Source: Streptomyces sp. NBC_00377 (lineage in GTDB: Bacteria > Actinomycetota > Actinomycetes > Streptomycetales > Streptomycetaceae). Taken from it: a stretch of 64,000 nt of DNA. The notes under the pieces are model-generated. The model was not told where the DNA came from. It searched no databases and was given only the letters and a program-made list of their open reading frames with translations. Positions 36,549 to 46,888 of this stretch are shown one piece after another. Every line of letters starts with the position of its first letter. Position 1 is the first letter of the stretch. The translations under genes and the position numbers were made by a program. Location: contig NZ_CP107958.1 of the NCBI RefSeq assembly GCF_036075115.1, positions 744,001 to 808,000 of the forward strand, in the 5' to 3' direction.

Positions 36549-37007
36549 TCAACGCGCGGCGATCGCCGCCTCGGCCGCCGCCTTGATACGGGCGCCGAAA
36601 GCGCCGGCGTCCTTGCGGGCGGCGCCGAGCGCCAGGCCGACGAGCAGCTTGCCCAGCCCATGGCCTTCCAGGACGTTGAAGATGCGGACCCTGGTCCTGC
36701 CGTCGGACAGCCGCTCCAGGTCGTACCCGCCTTCACGGACCGTCACGGAGTTCTTCGACGCCTCGGTCCACCGGATCTTCGCCGGGGCTTCGAGAGCGGT
36801 GATGCGGAACTCCCTGGCCGTCTTCATCCCGGCGTCCTTGACCGTGCTCCGGAAGACGGTTCCCACCTCGGTCGGCGTCCCGGGGATCCGGTCGATCCTG
36901 AGCACCCGGGGACTGAACTGCGGATCGTTGCGTCCGTCGGCGAGGTAGGCGAACACCTCCTCGACAGCCCGATCGACCTCCACCGTCGCTTCGAACTGTC
37001 CTGACAT
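36549..37007 (-). CDS. SRPBCC-family protein
   Basis: The 152-residue protein has a START/SRPBCC ligand-binding fold: FEATVEVDRAVEEVFAYLAD, NDPQFSPRVLRIDRIPGTPT, VGTVFRSTVKDAG and GYDLERLSDGRTRVRIFNVL. SRPBCC proteins bind hydrophobic ligands or act as cyclases; the ligand here is unknown. The start is ATG 37,007. It is convergent with the small membrane-protein gene. Confidence 0.82.
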   Translation of the reverse strand: MSGQFEATVEVDRAVEEVFAYLADGRNDPQFSPRVLRIDRIPGTPTEVGTVFRSTVKDAGMKTAREFRITALEAPAKIRWTEASKNSVTVREGGYDLERLSDGRTRVRIFNVLEGHGLGKLLVGLALGAARKDAGAFGARIKAAAEAAIAAR

Positions 37008-37264
37008 GGCCACCCCTCGTCCGTCGTGTCGCACGCGCGCGAGCCACGCCGTGCCGCCCGTGCCGCCACTGCGGCACCGCGACCCCATGGGATCACCGAA
37101 CGCCCCGTGCGGCAACGGCAGTCGGACCACGGGCGGGGCCCGTGGACGCGGACGGACGCCGACGCCGTTCGGTGCTGTGGGGGACGACTCGGGCCCGCCG
37201 CACAGGCGGCGGGCCCGGTTCGACGGCCGGGGCGGTATACGGCCCCGTGGCCTCGGGTCAGTGC

Positions 37265-37558
37265 TCAGGCATTGACGTGGCGGCCCGTGACCGTCCTTCG
37301 CGGAGCGGCATGGTGCACCGACCTGCCCTCACCCGCGGTCTGCTGACGCCACAGCCACCACGACGTCACGGACAGCAGGCCGGTGAACACCACCAGGAAC
37401 AGCACCGACACCCACATCTGCCGGCTTCCGGGTTCGTCCCACCCCGTCCAGGCGGCCGATGCCGCCCAGAGGAGCGCACCGCCCGCGTAGACAGGGCGGA
37501 TGCGCCGCAACTGCCGCACGGCACGCACGGATTCGACGTGATCATTTTTCTGTGCCAT
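37265..37558 (-). CDS. Small two-helix membrane protein
   Basis: The 97-residue product has a charged N-terminus MAQKNDHVESVRAVRQLRRI, two hydrophobic stretches (VYAGGALLWAASAAW and MWVSVLFLVVFTGLLSVTSWWLW) and a polar tail. No family is recognised. It stands alone between convergent and same-strand genes. Confidence 0.6.
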   Translation of the reverse strand: MAQKNDHVESVRAVRQLRRIRPVYAGGALLWAASAAWTGWDEPGSRQMWVSVLFLVVFTGLLSVTSWWLWRQQTAGEGRSVHHAAPRRTVTGRHVNA

Positions 37559-37636
37559 GGAGGCCTGGTACCCCGATCCGCGCCATCCATCGGCCGTCGC
37601 GGGGACGCGGTTCGAAAAGTGACCGGGAACCCGTGT

Positions 37637-39124
<1,488 letters not shown>

Positions 39125-39274
39125 GACCCGCCTCCACGAACGTCACCGTCGAAATCCGCTGTTCATCTCGACGACATGGTGCTGCCGCCCAGGTCGACGG
39201 CCTATGGGCGGCAGGACAGCGCCGCCTCTCCCCGCTTGTCCCCGGGGACAAAACCATGGCGTTAGGCTGCGGGA

Positions 39275-40474
39275 ATGGAGATCTCGGGCGTGGCCGCGGC
39301 GTTGCACTCCAGGCTGCCGGAACTGGGTGAGCGCATCGCGCAGCGCATCCGCTCGGACGTGGACGCCTACGACGAGGAGTCGCTCATCCCCTTCGACTCC
39401 CTGCGCCACTCGTGCACCGCCAACGCGGACCTGGTGCTGAGCCATCTGGGGCACGCCGACGCCCCGGACCCGAGCCCGGCCCGCGAGACCGGACGGGTGC
39501 GCGCCGAGCAGGGCGTGCCACTGGCGGACACCCTGCACGCGTACCGGGTCGGCTTCGAGCTCCTGTGGACGGAGATCCTGGTCGAGTCGCGTACCCATCC
39601 CGAGGTCTCCGACGACCAGCTGGTGTCCCAGTCGGCGGAGATCTGGGCGTTGTTCGGCCTGTACGCGGAGGCGGTGGCGACGGCCTACCGGGAGACCTCC
39701 ACGAGGTTGACCTCTCAGCGCCTTGCCCGGCGCTCGGCACTGGTGGAGGCCCTGTTCACCGGTGTCATCGCCGACCGGACCACGCTGTGGGAGGCCGCCC
39801 GTGAGCTGGGCCTGCCCGAGCACGGCCCCTACGCGGTCGCCGCGGCCGCGGCCGGCACTCCCGGCCAGGAGCCGCCGACCGGAGTCGAAGCCGCTCTGCA
39901 CCAGGCCCAGCTTCCGTCGGCCTGGCGGCTGTTGTCCGACCATCAGATCGGCCTGATCGCGCTGCCCACGCCGGGCGCGGAGAGCACCTGTCTGCGCGTC
40001 TTGCGCCGCACGCAGGCCCGTGTCGGCGTCAGCCCCTGCTTCCACTCCCTGCGGGAAACCCCCCAGGCCCTGCGTTTCGCTCGGCTGGCCCTGGCCGGAC
40101 TGCGGGGGACCGGGAGCGGCGTCGCCCGATTCGACGACAACCCGCTGGCCATGGTGGTGGCCGCCGCGCCGGCCGAGGCGGCGCATCTCGTCGATGTGGT
40201 TCTGCGGCCCGTCGTCGGCCTCCCGGTCGTGGAGCGCGCCCGTCTGCTGGAGACCCTGGAACACTGGTTCGACGCGGCGGGTTCGGCCACCGACGCGGCC
40301 CGCCGCCTGTTCGTCCACCCCAACACCGTCCGTTACCGGCTGCGCCGGATCGAGGAGCTGACGGGCCGCTCCCTCTCCGATCCGCGAGCGGTGGCGGACA
40401 TCGGCGCGGCGCTCCTGGCCGTCCGCAACCATGGCGTCGGCCCGGGCGAGCCACCGCCGGCCCCGGCGGACTGA
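39275..40474 (+). CDS. PucR/CdaR-type transcriptional regulator
   Basis: The 399-residue product has an N-terminal helical sensor (RIRSDVDAYDEESLIPFDSL, then ADTLHAYRVGFELLWTEILV), a middle GGDEF-like region (LPEHGPYAVAAAAAG, RVGVSPCFHSLRETPQALRF), and the C-terminal PucR HTH: LETLEHWFDAAGSATDAARR, VHPNTVRYRLRRIEELTGR. It is divergent from the acyl-CoA ligase gene, the usual sign of an activator or repressor of that neighbour. The effector is unknown. Confidence 0.87.
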   Translation: MEISGVAAALHSRLPELGERIAQRIRSDVDAYDEESLIPFDSLRHSCTANADLVLSHLGHADAPDPSPARETGRVRAEQGVPLADTLHAYRVGFELLWTEILVESRTHPEVSDDQLVSQSAEIWALFGLYAEAVATAYRETSTRLTSQRLARRSALVEALFTGVIADRTTLWEAARELGLPEHGPYAVAAAAAGTPGQEPPTGVEAALHQAQLPSAWRLLSDHQIGLIALPTPGAESTCLRVLRRTQARVGVSPCFHSLRETPQALRFARLALAGLRGTGSGVARFDDNPLAMVVAAAPAEAAHLVDVVLRPVVGLPVVERARLLETLEHWFDAAGSATDAARRLFVHPNTVRYRLRRIEELTGRSLSDPRAVADIGAALLAVRNHGVGPGEPPPAPAD

Positions 40475-40843
40475 AGTGATCACGGCGTCACCCGGACCCC
40501 CTCCGCCGCAAGGGTGCTCCGGCTCGCGGCCATGGGTCTGACCGGTCCGTAGCGCCCGCCGCCCCCGGAGCGCCCGCCGCCCGCGCTCCGCCGGGGCCGA
40601 CCGACGGCGGCGACGGCCGGACGAGCGTCGTACGGCAGCTGCGCGCCCGCCGGCGGGCTGCCCGGCCTCCCCGGCTTCCGGCAGCCGACCGGCCTGTCCA
40701 CGTCCGGGATCGCGGCAGCGTGTCCCCGGCTCGGGCGAGGGACCAGGTCCGGGTCCGGGTACGCGGTTCACGGGCCCCGTCGCGATCTCCCTTCTATCGT
40801 GGAACGGCACAGTGACGCTCGGCACCGAGACAGGCGGCAGGCC
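40475..40843. other. Gap after PucR gene
   Basis: I see no gene in these 369 bases. A GC-rich hairpin (CCCCGGAGCG with a bulged complement, 40,563-40,596) may end the PucR transcript. The promoter of the next gene should lie near the right end, but no clear consensus is visible. Confidence 0.4.
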
Positions 40844-42073
40844 ATGAGAACACCGCAGATCGACTATGTGGCGGTCTTTCGAGCCCTGCCCGGCATGGTG
40901 GCCCTGCTGACCCCCGACCTGGTCTACGCCGACGCCAACGACGACTTCCTGCGGCTGGCCGGACGGACCCGCGAGCAGCTGCTCGGCCGGTACATCTTCG
41001 ACGTCTTCCCCGAGAACCCGAACGACCCGGCCGCGGCCGGCATGCGGGAGACCCGGGATTCGATGCTGCGGGTGGTGGCCACCGGCGAGCGGGACACCAT
41101 GGCGCTGCTGCGCTACGACATCGAGGACGCCCAGCGGCCCGGCGTATGGCGCGAGCACTACTGGAGCCCGGTGAACGCACCCGTCCACGACCCCGACGGG
41201 CAGGTGGCGCTGGTCGTGCACCGGGTCGAGGAGGTCACCGAGCTCATCCACGCCCGCGGCGGCACCGAGGGCGGCTCCCGGGCCCGGGTGCTGGAGGCCG
41301 AGCTGTACACCCGGGCCCGCGAGTTGCAGGAGATCAACGAACGGCTGCGCCAGGCGCACGCCCACGAGCGGGAGGTCGCGCTGGCCCTCCAGGCGGCGAT
41401 GCTGCCCGCCCCCGGTCCGACCGGGCCGCACGCGACGGCCGTGCGCTACCGGCCGGCGATCGGCGCGCTGAACGTGTGCGGCGACTGGTACGACCTGGTC
41501 GACCTGCCCGGCGACAACCTCGCCGTCGCCGTCGGCGACGTCGTGGGGCACGGTCTGGCGGCGGCCTGCGCCATGGGACAGCTGCGCAGCGCGCTGAGCG
41601 CCGCCTGCCGGGTGGCCGACGGCCCGGCGCAGGCGCTGGAGGCCCTCGGTCTGTACGCCCGGTTCGTCGAGGGCGCCGAGGCGACCACCGTGGTGACGAC
41701 CTTCATCGACTGGGACAGGCGGACCATCAGCTACAGCTCCGCAGGCCACCCGCCGCCCGCCCTCGTGCACACCGACGGCACGGTCACCTTCCTCGACCGG
41801 GCGACCGATCCCCCGCTCGCCGCCCGCCCGGAGCACCTCCCCCGCCCCCAGGCCCACACCGGCTTCACGAAGGGCGACACCCTGGTCCTGTACACGGACG
41901 GTCTGATCGAGCGCCGCAGCGAGGACATCTACGCGGGCCTGGCCCGGCTCGCCGCTTCTCTCACCCACCACCGGCACTCGTCCCCCGAAGCCCTGGCGGA
42001 CGCCCTGCTGAGCGATCTCCTGCCCACCACGGGCAACACCGACGACACGGCCCTGATCGTCCTGCGTCTGTGA
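40844..42073 (+). CDS. PAS-SpoIIE (PPM) serine phosphatase
   Basis: The 409-residue product has a PAS domain at residues 5-125 (YVAVFRALPGMVALLTPDLV, GRYIFDVFPENPNDPAAAGM, DGQVALVVHRVEEVTELIHA), a coiled-coil linker (LYTRARELQEINERLRQAHA) and a SpoIIE phosphatase domain from about 180: [76 protein letters not shown] and NTDDTALIVL. The metal Asp residues are present. It is simpler than the phosphatase at 33.6 kb and likewise lacks a kinase partner nearby. Confidence 0.9.
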   Translation: MRTPQIDYVAVFRALPGMVALLTPDLVYADANDDFLRLAGRTREQLLGRYIFDVFPENPNDPAAAGMRETRDSMLRVVATGERDTMALLRYDIEDAQRPGVWREHYWSPVNAPVHDPDGQVALVVHRVEEVTELIHARGGTEGGSRARVLEAELYTRARELQEINERLRQAHAHEREVALALQAAMLPAPGPTGPHATAVRYRPAIGALNVCGDWYDLVDLPGDNLAVAVGDVVGHGLAAACAMGQLRSALSAACRVADGPAQALEALGLYARFVEGAEATTVVTTFIDWDRRTISYSSAGHPPPALVHTDGTVTFLDRATDPPLAARPEHLPRPQAHTGFTKGDTLVLYTDGLIERRSEDIYAGLARLAASLTHHRHSSPEALADALLSDLLPTTGNTDDTALIVLRL

Positions 42074-42170
42074 GCCACGACGTCCCTGCCGTCGTCGGCA
42101 CACCGGCCCGCGCCGGCCCGTGGAGAGCGCTGCCGCGCCCGCTCGAAAGGAGCGGGCGGCGACCGTGCGC

Positions 42171-42644
42171 TCAGTCGAAGGGGGCGGTCGGGGTGCGGGT
42201 GCCGGGGCTGGCGGGCCGCGCCGTGTGGTCGGGATGGTTGCGCGTGCGGCGGGCCTCCTTCATCTCCGCCTCGAACAGGTGGTCACGCCCGGCGGCCAGC
42301 TGTTCCACCGCCTCCTGCTCCAACTGCCGGAACGCCCGGTAGTACGTCCCGTCGTAGGCCTCGACGATCTGGAACGTCCAGTGGCCCGGGATGACATTGC
42401 GCCCCAGGATCTCCGTCTCGACGCGTTCGGCCCACGCCTCGTGGCCCGCCCCGCGCAGCAGCTCGACCGCGCGATCCAGTTCCAGGTCCGCGGTGCCGGT
42501 GAGCTGGTGGAACGCATAGAGGTGCCCGCGGGCCCGCTCGACCGTCTCCAACGCCTTGGACAGAGAGCCGAGGGCTTCCACCGTCTCGTCGCTGACGCCC
42601 TCGGGGCGCCGGTGCTCGTCGTCCGGGCCTTGTGGGTCACTCAT
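42171..42644 (-). CDS. Conserved hypothetical protein
   Basis: The 157-residue soluble, acidic, largely helical product contains SDETVEALGSLSKALETVER, HLYAFHQLTGTADLELDRAV, LLRGAGHEAWAERVETEILG and NVIPGHWTFQIVEAYDGTYY. It resembles conserved actinobacterial proteins of unknown function. There is no catalytic motif, signal peptide or membrane segment. The start is ATG 42,644. Confidence 0.7.
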   Translation of the reverse strand: MSDPQGPDDEHRRPEGVSDETVEALGSLSKALETVERARGHLYAFHQLTGTADLELDRAVELLRGAGHEAWAERVETEILGRNVIPGHWTFQIVEAYDGTYYRAFRQLEQEAVEQLAAGRDHLFEAEMKEARRTRNHPDHTARPASPGTRTPTAPFD

Positions 42645-42793
42645 GGTCGCCACCACTCCTTTCAGCGGGCGGTCGGGCAGGGGCCCCGGTCCGCCGCAGT
42701 CCCCTTCTGTCCCGCAAAGCACAGCACAACCCGGGCGGCGCCACTGTCCGTGCCGCCGCCGGACGCGCGCTCACCGGACCCGATCGGGCCGGT

Positions 42794-43651
42794 TCAGCGC
42801 ACGACGTCGACGAGATGGGGCACCACGCGGGTCAGGCGCAGCACACTCCACAGCAGGAGGAGCACGCCCATCGCCTCGGGGAGCAGCCACCAGCCCGTGC
42901 GGATGCTCTCGTCGAACAGGACGACGCCCAGCAGGAGGCTCACGGCCGCGTCACCGATGGTCAGCGCGGGCTGTGAGGCGACCAGGGGGCCGGCTTGCAG
43001 GGAGTTCTCCAGCAGCAGGAGTGCCAGCACTCCGGTGAGCGCGAATCCGTAGGTCTGCCAGGCCGTGAGGAAGGCGGGCAGGCCCGCGTCGGCGAGGCGT
43101 CCGGTGGCCGACTTCAGCAGCGCGGCGGTCAGGGCGTTGCCGACCGCCGCGGCCGAGGCCAGCGCGGCGGCACGGAACAACGGCGAGGAGGCGGAGCGCG
43201 CGAGGAGGAACGCCACGGTCATCGCTCCCAGAGTGAGCATCAGGACCGGGATCCAGCGCGCCATGGATGCCTGTTGCCGGGAGCCGGAGGGGGCGGCCGC
43301 CGCCAGCATCAGGGCGAGTCCGGCCACCACTGCGCCGACCGCCCGCCAGCCGTCGGCCGACAGCCGGCGGTGCATCAGGGGCATCGCCAGCAGCAGCGCG
43401 AAGGGGAGTTCGAGGATGAACAGGGGCTGGACCAGCGCCATGGGGCCGTTGACGAGGGCCAGCGCCTGGAACAGGGCGGCGCCCACCACGCCCGCGATAC
43501 CGACGGACCACGCGGGCCGGCGCACGAGGGCCCGCAGGAGCCGTACTCCGCCGCCCTGTTCCACCGTGGAGGCGGCCTTGCGCTGGAACGCCGTGCCCAC
43601 CGCGTTGCTGACGGCGCCGAGAACGGCGAAGACCACCGCGAGCACCATCAT
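42794..43651 (-). CDS. DMT-superfamily membrane transporter
   Basis: The 285-residue product has about nine to ten hydrophobic segments in two halves, e.g. VLAVVFAVLGAVSNAVGTAF, IAGVVGAALFQALALVNGPM and DAAVSLLLGVVLFDESIRTG, the pattern of drug/metabolite transporters. ALVQPLFILELPFALLLAMP is the typical inter-helix segment. The substrate is unknown. Confidence 0.78.
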   Translation of the reverse strand: MMVLAVVFAVLGAVSNAVGTAFQRKAASTVEQGGGVRLLRALVRRPAWSVGIAGVVGAALFQALALVNGPMALVQPLFILELPFALLLAMPLMHRRLSADGWRAVGAVVAGLALMLAAAAPSGSRQQASMARWIPVLMLTLGAMTVAFLLARSASSPLFRAAALASAAAVGNALTAALLKSATGRLADAGLPAFLTAWQTYGFALTGVLALLLLENSLQAGPLVASQPALTIGDAAVSLLLGVVLFDESIRTGWWLLPEAMGVLLLLWSVLRLTRVVPHLVDVVR

Positions 43652-43855
43652 GACTCCACCTCGCCCGGCCGGACGCGGGCGGCGGCCGAAGGTCCTCGGC
43701 CGTCATGTCCGCACTGCCCGGCGGGCTGATCGCCGTGGCCGCAGTCTCACACCCGGCGGCCCCATCCGCAGGTCGGCGAAGGGCGCCGCCCGCCCGGTGG
43801 GCCGGCGGCGCCCGTGTCGCCGTGGGGCGCCCGCGAGGGCGCCCGACCGTGGACG

Positions 43856-44284
43856 CTACTTCCTGCCGCGGCGCAGCAGCAGGTAGGCGAGGACGACCGC
43901 GGTGGCGGCGCCGATGAGGGCGCCGCGGCGGTCACGCACCTGCTGGGGCGCCTTTTCCTGCCACAGCTGTCCGGCCTGTTCCGCCTTGGCCCTGACCTGG
44001 CCGGCGGCCGCGGCCGCCGTGTCCTTGACCGGAGCGGGGACCTTCTCCTCCAGCAGGTGGGCCGCCTCGGCCGCCTTCGTCCTGGCCTGCTCTGACAGGT
44101 GGGCGGCGGTGGTTCCGGCCTGCTCCTTCAGCGCGGTCGCCTTCTCCTGGGCACGGGCCTTGACGTCCGTCTTCGCCGCCAGCGCCTCGACCGTCTCGCC
44201 GAGTTCATGACGGGTCTGCTCGACCTGCCGGCGCAGTTCCTCGGGGCCGGCGGCGGTGGGCTCGTCCTGGGGGGGCTGGGTCAT
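43856..44284 (-). CDS. DUF3618 protein
   Basis: The 142-residue product has the DUF3618 start GPEELRRQVEQTRHELGETV, a long Ala/Lys/Glu helical middle (apolipoprotein- or LEA-like) and a C-terminal transmembrane helix RGALIGAATAVVLAYLLLRR. Its ATG overlaps the end of the holin-like gene by four bases. DUF3618 and holin-like proteins form a standard actinobacterial membrane-associated pair, probably with envelope or stress function. Confidence 0.87.
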   Translation of the reverse strand: MTQPPQDEPTAAGPEELRRQVEQTRHELGETVEALAAKTDVKARAQEKATALKEQAGTTAAHLSEQARTKAAEAAHLLEEKVPAPVKDTAAAAAGQVRAKAEQAGQLWQEKAPQQVRDRRGALIGAATAVVLAYLLLRRGRK

Positions 44285-44721
44285 CGTCGTGCACTCTCCT
44301 TGATCTCCGACACATCGGCTTTCACGCTGTCGACGGTGCGCTCGGGCACCGGTGGGGCGGCCGCACCGACCTGCTTCTTGCCGATCAGTGCCAGCACGGC
44401 GGTGATCACCGCCAGTACGGCCGTGACGATCAGGGCGGCGGCCCACACCGGCAGCGGCACCGCGATCGCCGCGATCGCGGTGGCGACCAGCGCCTGAAGG
44501 GTGAGGAAACCGAAGAGTCCGGCCCCGCCGAACAGTCCACCGCCCTTGCCGTAGCGCTTGCCCTTCTCGACCATCTCCGCCCGCGCGAGTTGCATCTCGC
44601 CGCGCACCAGTTCGGTCAGCTGCTGCGAAGCGCGCTGCACGAGCCGGCCGACGGGCTCGTCGCCGTCGGCGGTCCGCGTGCCCCGCTCGCCGTCCGTGCC
44701 GTACCGTCCTGCTTCAGCCAT
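44281..44721 (-). CDS. Phage-holin-superfamily III-like membrane protein
   Basis: The 146-residue product has a helical cytoplasmic segment (VGRLVQRASQQLTELVRGEM, QLARAEMVEKGKRYGKGGGL) then two transmembrane helices (FGGAGLFGFLTLQALVATAI and LPVWAAALIVTAVLAVITAV). This is the actinobacterial 'holin-X' type that pairs with DUF3618. No lysis genes are nearby, so it is not evidence of a prophage. Confidence 0.85.
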   Translation of the reverse strand: MAEAGRYGTDGERGTRTADGDEPVGRLVQRASQQLTELVRGEMQLARAEMVEKGKRYGKGGGLFGGAGLFGFLTLQALVATAIAAIAVPLPVWAAALIVTAVLAVITAVLALIGKKQVGAAAPPVPERTVDSVKADVSEIKESARR

Positions 44722-45101
44722 CGCCCTCACCCCTTCCTCTCGGTGCCGCACCGGGTACCCGGTGACCGGCGGGAAAGACATTCCTTTCTGCGGCCGGCCC
44801 CGGTCAGGCCCGTGCCCGCATCTCCCCCGCTCCGGCCCTGTCGGAAAGCCCGTGCGGTTCGCCGACCGGCAGCACGGACCTCCCTCTCCTCCGGTCCTCC
44901 GGCTTCTCCCGGCGCGCCTCTCGGCATCTTCCGCCTTCGCGGCGGTCGCGGCATCGCAGGACGTCCTGCCGTGTCGGCGCAGAACACACCACCGGCGGGC
45001 CCGGCACGGGGGCCGGCCACCCGGATGGCCGCTCGCCTCGCGCGACGGCGCCGGTCGTTGCCTAGCGTCGAAGCGACGGCCCTTGTCGCTAGGAGACGCC
45101 C
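44722..45101. other. Gap with leader hairpin before excalibur gene
   Basis: No gene is supported in these 380 bases. At the right end, AGCGAC (45,072) can pair with GTCGCT (45,085-45,090), and CCTAGCG (45,061) with CGCTAGG (45,087-45,093). The second pairing would reach into the AGGAGA ribosome site of the next gene. Confidence 0.45.
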
Positions 45102-45545
45102 ATGCCGCACCGCGCCATCGTCACGGGCACAGTCGTGACGATCCTGACCCTCGCCCCGCTGACCGGAGTCGCCCACGCGCAGGATCTCGACTGCCGCGAC
45201 TTCACCTACCAGGAGGACGCCCAGGCGGTGTTCGACCAGGACCCCAGCGACCCCAACCGGCTCGACGAGGACCGGGGAACGGACGACGGCATAGCCTGCG
45301 AGGTCCTCCCCCACCGTTCGCTGCCCACCCTCGTACCGGCCACGAGCATCCCCGCACCGGTCCCGACCGGCACCGCGGCCCCGGTCAGCCCCGCCGCGCT
45401 GCCCAGCCTCGGTGTGCGCGGCGGCCTCGGGGGCGCCACGACCGACGGACCGTCCCGCTGGGACATCGGCCTCGGCGTCGGCCTGGCCACCGCGGGTCTG
45501 CTGGCCGCGGCCGGCTGCGTGAGGCGGCGTCGGCGCCGGGTCTGA
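45102..45545 (+). CDS. Secreted excalibur-domain protein with C-terminal membrane anchor
   Basis: The 147-residue product has a signal peptide ending GVAHAQ. The excalibur calcium-binding domain follows: DLDCRDFTYQEDAQAVFDQD, PSDPNRLDEDRGTDDGIACE, with the DxDxDG-like DEDRGTDDG and two Cys. After a Pro/Ala/Thr linker, DIGLGVGLATAGLLAAAGCV is a transmembrane helix with a basic end RRRRRRV, so it is probably surface-attached. Excalibur domains bind Ca2+; the partner here is unknown. Confidence 0.87.
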   Translation: MPHRAIVTGTVVTILTLAPLTGVAHAQDLDCRDFTYQEDAQAVFDQDPSDPNRLDEDRGTDDGIACEVLPHRSLPTLVPATSIPAPVPTGTAAPVSPAALPSLGVRGGLGGATTDGPSRWDIGLGVGLATAGLLAAAGCVRRRRRRV

Positions 45546-45612
45546 CCGCGCCCGGCCGGGGCTCGCCGGCAGTGCGGTGCGGCCGCCCTCTACGGGGCGG
45601 CCGCACCGCACT

Positions 45613-46578
45613 TCAGGAGTCCGCGCCGCCGGGATGCCGGCCGGGTCCCTGGGTCCGGTTCGCCAGTGGCGTCGGCGACAGGGCGGTGTCCTCCTCGCCG
45701 GGCTCCAGGAGGGTGGCGGCGGCCCCGACGACGAGTGGATCCGGACTGCCGACGGCCTCCGCGTCCTTGGCCGTGTAGTCGATGCGGTGCAGCAGGCTGC
45801 GCATGGCTTCGAGGCGGCCCCGTCGTTTGTCGTTGCTCTTGACGACCGTCCAGGGGGCGTGCGCGGTGTCGGTGGCGCGGAACATCTCGACCTTGGCGGT
45901 GGTGTACTCGTCCCAGCGGTCGAGCGAGTCGATGTCGGTGGGCGACAGCTTCCACTGGCGTACCGGGTCGACCTGGCGGATCGCGAACCGCGTGCGCTGC
46001 TCGGCGCGGGAGACCGAGAACCAGAACTTCACCAGGATGACGCCGTCGTCGACCAGCATCTCCTCGAAGAGCGGACACTGCTTGAGGAACAGGTCATAGG
46101 CGTGCTGGGTGCAGAAGCCCATGACCCGTTCGACTCCGGCCCGGTTGTACCAGGAGCGGTCGAAGAAGACGATCTCGCCCGGCGCCGGGAGGTGGTCGAC
46201 GTACCGCTGGAAGTACCACTGACCCTTCTCCCGGTCCGTGGGCTTGCCCAGAGCCACGATCTTGGCCCCACGGGGATTGAGGCGCTCGGTGAAGCGCTGG
46301 ATGGTGCCGCCCTTGCCCGCCGCGTCCCGTCCCTCGCAGATCACCACCACGCGAGCCCCGGTGTCACCGACCCAGCGCTGGAGTTTGAGCAGCTCGATCT
46401 GGAGGACGCGCTTGGTGCGCTCGTACTCCTTGCGGCTCACCTTGCGGTCGTAGGGATAGTTCTCGCGCCACGTCGTGATGGGCCGACGGGAGCCGTCGAG
46501 CAGCACCGGCTGTTCGGGGCGACGGTCGTCCACCGTCAGCCCGTCGAGCAGCCGGGCCTCGGTCTCGTCACGATCCAT
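45613..46578 (-). CDS. ppk2: Polyphosphate kinase 2
   Basis: The 321-residue product shows the PPK2 core: Walker A EGRDAAGKGGT (82-92), lid and Walker B IVFFDRSWYNRAGVERVMGF, VKFWFSVSRAEQRTRFAIRQ, WKLSPTDIDSLDRWDEYTTA and WTVVKSNDKRRGRLEAMRSL. The last about 50 residues are a low-complexity extension. PPK2 enzymes transfer phosphate between polyphosphate and nucleotides; the single domain suggests class I (nucleoside diphosphate), but class assignment is inference. It is divergent from the catalase gene. Confidence 0.92.
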   Translation of the reverse strand: MDRDETEARLLDGLTVDDRRPEQPVLLDGSRRPITTWRENYPYDRKVSRKEYERTKRVLQIELLKLQRWVGDTGARVVVICEGRDAAGKGGTIQRFTERLNPRGAKIVALGKPTDREKGQWYFQRYVDHLPAPGEIVFFDRSWYNRAGVERVMGFCTQHAYDLFLKQCPLFEEMLVDDGVILVKFWFSVSRAEQRTRFAIRQVDPVRQWKLSPTDIDSLDRWDEYTTAKVEMFRATDTAHAPWTVVKSNDKRRGRLEAMRSLLHRIDYTAKDAEAVGSPDPLVVGAAATLLEPGEEDTALSPTPLANRTQGPGRHPGGADS

Positions 46579-46888
46579 GGGTCACGCGCCTCCTCGGAAT
46601 GTGTCACCCGCGACTGCTGGGTTCCGTGCCGGTGCCCGCCCCAAACGCGGGTACGCACGCACCAGCCGCTCTGCACGGCGTCGAGGACGGCGACCGCCGC
46701 GGCCCCTGACGACCTGCCGAAAAGCCGTTTGGCGCGGCCCGTCCCGGAAACCCCTGTCTTCCGAACGGAAGTCACCACGGGGCTCACCCCGTCGCTGTGC
46801 GCGTGCGCGGTCCTGCGGGCCGTGGAAGCGTGTCGGACAAAACCGTGTCCAGCTCCTATTCCGGTATGAATCGAAGGACTGTCATTCC
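46579..46888. promoter_or_regulatory. Divergent ppk2/katE control region with a possible stress-sigma promoter
   Basis: No gene is supported in these 310 bases. Upstream of katE, GTGT followed after 13-14 bases by CGGTAT (about 46,844-46,866) loosely resembles the GNNT-N14-16-GGGTAY promoters of streptomycete SigB-type factors. The spacing is short, so this is tentative. Confidence 0.3.

Noticed and set aside
44281..44721. Holin-like gene as a sign of a prophage
   Set aside because: It pairs with DUF3618 as in most actinobacterial chromosomes, and no endolysin, terminase, capsid or integrase gene is nearby.
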